Shown piece by piece: positions 62,865-64,000 of a DNA stretch of 64,000 bases (position 1 is its first letter; every line of letters begins with the position of its first letter). The DNA comes from Roseovarius aestuariivivens (lineage in GTDB: Bacteria; Pseudomonadota; Alphaproteobacteria; Rhodobacterales; Rhodobacteraceae), in assembly GCF_004761875.1 (NCBI RefSeq), contig NZ_SJEY01000003.1, forward strand, positions 1 to 64,000, given 5' to 3'. The notes under the pieces are model-generated. The model was given only the letters and a program-made list of their open reading frames with translations. It made no database searches and was not told the DNA's origin. The position numbers were made by a program, and so were the translations under genes.

Positions 62865-63082
62865 GCGGGCGTCCTGTCAAACACTCTTTGACCCTGCGAG
62901 GGCATCGGACCAGCGTGTCGCTCGAAGATGAATTCTGGGATGCCTTTCGAGAAATAGCGAGAAAAAAATCCAAACCCATCAATGCCCTCGCCGCAGAAAT
63001 TGATGCAGAGCGCGGGGTTGATCTTGGCCTGGCGTCGGCGATCAGGCTCTATGTTCTAAGGCATTTTCGCGAGCGCAATTGA
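62861..63082 (+). CDS. Ribbon-helix-helix domain protein
   Basis: 73 aa. SLTLRGHRTSVSLEDEFWDAFREIARKKSKPINALAAEIDAE is a ribbon-helix-helix pattern, typical of the short RHH_4 proteins after fumC and DUF4169. It presumably binds DNA as a dimer. The ATG overlaps the DUF4169 stop by 4 nt. Confidence 0.8.
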   Translation: MSGRPVKHSLTLRGHRTSVSLEDEFWDAFREIARKKSKPINALAAEIDAERGVDLGLASAIRLYVLRHFRERN

Positions 63083-63212
63083 TCCGCTCTCTACTCGGTT
63101 GTCGGAGTTTGAGCTTTTGGAACAGATGCGCGCAGAAGTGTACGATGCAAACTGCGCGAAATCGAGCACCGTGCCTGTCACTCTCTCGAGAACCTGGGCC
63201 TGGTCGAAATCG

Positions 63213-64000
63213 TCAGTGCCGTGGCGTGATCTTCAACCATATCCCATCCTTTCCTCGCACTGTCAGATGAGCCACCGGTATGGCTGGACGATCGGGTACC
63301 AGGTCAAACCTGTAGGCACCAACCAGCATAGACAGCAGCAGAGTACCTTCGATCATGGCAAAGCCGGCTCCGGAGCAAACCCGCGGCCCTGCCGAAAAAG
63401 GTATATATGCCTCCCGCAAACAAGTCTTGCCGTTCTCTGAGCTGAACCGATCCGGGTCAAATGCATCAGGCCGCACCCAGAGCCGCTCATGACGGTGCAG
63501 ATGCCATGGACTCAGCACGACTTGGCTGCCTGGCTGCACGTCGCGGTCACGCAACCTTTCTCCTTTCGCAGTCTCACGCACCATCATCGGTACCGGCGGG
63601 TATAAGCGTAGCGCCTCGCGGAAGACATCTCGCACGACGCGAAGGCGGTTCATATCACGGAATTCCGCATCGCCATTTGGGATGACTTCCAAGGCCTCTC
63701 TAGCGACCTTTTCCTGCCAGTCCGGATACATCGCGAGAAGGTAGAGCGACCAAGCCAGCGCGGAAGCGCTTGTCTCGTGCCCAGCAAGAAAGAAGATCGC
63801 CACCTGATCGACCATTTCTTCTGTGTCGAAGCGGTCACCGGATTCCGGGTCGGTAGCGGTCATGATTTTGGTCGCCAGATCATCGGGGGCAGTTCCAGCT
63901 TCGATCTCCGCCATACGGCGGGCGGTCAGATGCGTGATGAGCGTGCGGATGCGTTTCGCCGTGGCCTTCGTTGCACGGCTGTGCAGGCGCGGAACCCAGC
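63213..64000 (-). CDS. Cytochrome P450, 5' end cut off by the window edge
   Basis: At least 262 codons of C-terminal sequence, in frame with no stop to 64000; the ATG at 63914 is an internal Met, not the start. I-helix AGHETSAS, ExxR in EALRLYPP, heme-binding FSAGPRVCSGAGFA with the Cys ligand, and PDAFDPDRF meander. A haem monooxygenase for a substrate that the sequence does not show. It is convergent with the RHH gene; the 130-base gap between them has no clear terminator. Confidence 0.9.
   Translation of the reverse strand, partial: WVPRLHSRATKATAKRIRTLITHLTARRMAEIEAGTAPDDLATKIMTATDPESGDRFDTEEMVDQVAIFFLAGHETSASALAWSLYLLAMYPDWQEKVAREALEVIPNGDAEFRDMNRLRVVRDVFREALRLYPPVPMMVRETAKGERLRDRDVQPGSQVVLSPWHLHRHERLWVRPDAFDPDRFSSENGKTCLREAYIPFSAGPRVCSGAGFAMIEGTLLLSMLVGAYRFDLVPDRPAIPVAHLTVRGKDGIWLKITPRH

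Noticed and set aside
1..64000. CRISPR array or insertion sequence
   Set aside because: No regularly spaced repeat arrays, no Cas-like gene and no transposase or IS-type terminal inverted repeats were seen.

Overview
The window is a piece of an alphaproteobacterial chromosome, most likely from the Rhodobacteraceae (roseobacter group). The indicators are a circularly permuted two-piece tmRNA gene with tag ANDNRAPVAVAA, an alphaproteobacterial-type SspB, a TrgA-like membrane protein, DUF4169 and ribbon-helix-helix small genes after fumC, a BCCT transporter and an RTX-type M10 peptidase. No RNA or protein marker here fixes the genus.

Layout. (1) 1-1278 is the 5' end of a secreted RTX metallopeptidase gene with an FNR-type palindrome upstream. 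(2) About 1.5-37.3 kb is a mosaic accessory island ending at a tRNA-Ser(GGA) gene. It holds a lone HEPN protein; a uracil-DNA-glycosylase-like gene broken by a TGA; a three-gene, 4-nt-overlapping operon (large novel protein, 1834-aa DEAD/DUF1998 helicase, nuclease-SF1 helicase) that resembles Druantia type II; a divergent restriction-modification set (C5 methyltransferase, MvaI/BcnI-type nuclease, thymine-DNA-glycosylase-like HhH protein); two PD-(D/E)XK-like proteins; a secreted staphylococcal-nuclease-fold protein; a short HIT protein lacking the catalytic His; a UvrD-type helicase; a prophage scrap (ParB-methylase, P27 small terminase); an integrative module (AlpA-like protein, primase/helicase-like protein, DUF2924, serine recombinase); a GHKL ATPase pair; and a second restriction-modification set (Vsr, C5 methyltransferase, nuclease). 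(3) 37.5-48.9 kb is ordinary high-GC chromosome, all on the minus strand: AlaX, MscS, cysteine synthase, Nudix, TrgA, cyclopropane synthase, photolyase, class V aminotransferase, BCCT transporter. (4) 49.4-58.0 kb is a four-gene operon: a subtilase with Thr in the nucleophile position, a trypsin-like protease, a STAND NTPase, and a trypsin-like protease fused to a DNA/RNA non-specific endonuclease. It abuts ssrA. (5) 58.1-64 kb is chromosome again: ssrA, rhodanese-ChrB protein, chrA, sspB, fumC, DUF4169, RHH protein and a partial cytochrome P450.

The strongest candidate for an under-described system is the 49.4-58.0 kb operon. Its domains suggest an intracellular proteolytic cascade in which a STAND sensor activates proteases that in turn activate or release a nuclease. 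Second is the 3.3-17.5 kb defence locus. Between them, the two restriction-modification sets in the island carry two different solutions (glycosylase and Vsr) to repair of deaminated 5-methylcytosine.
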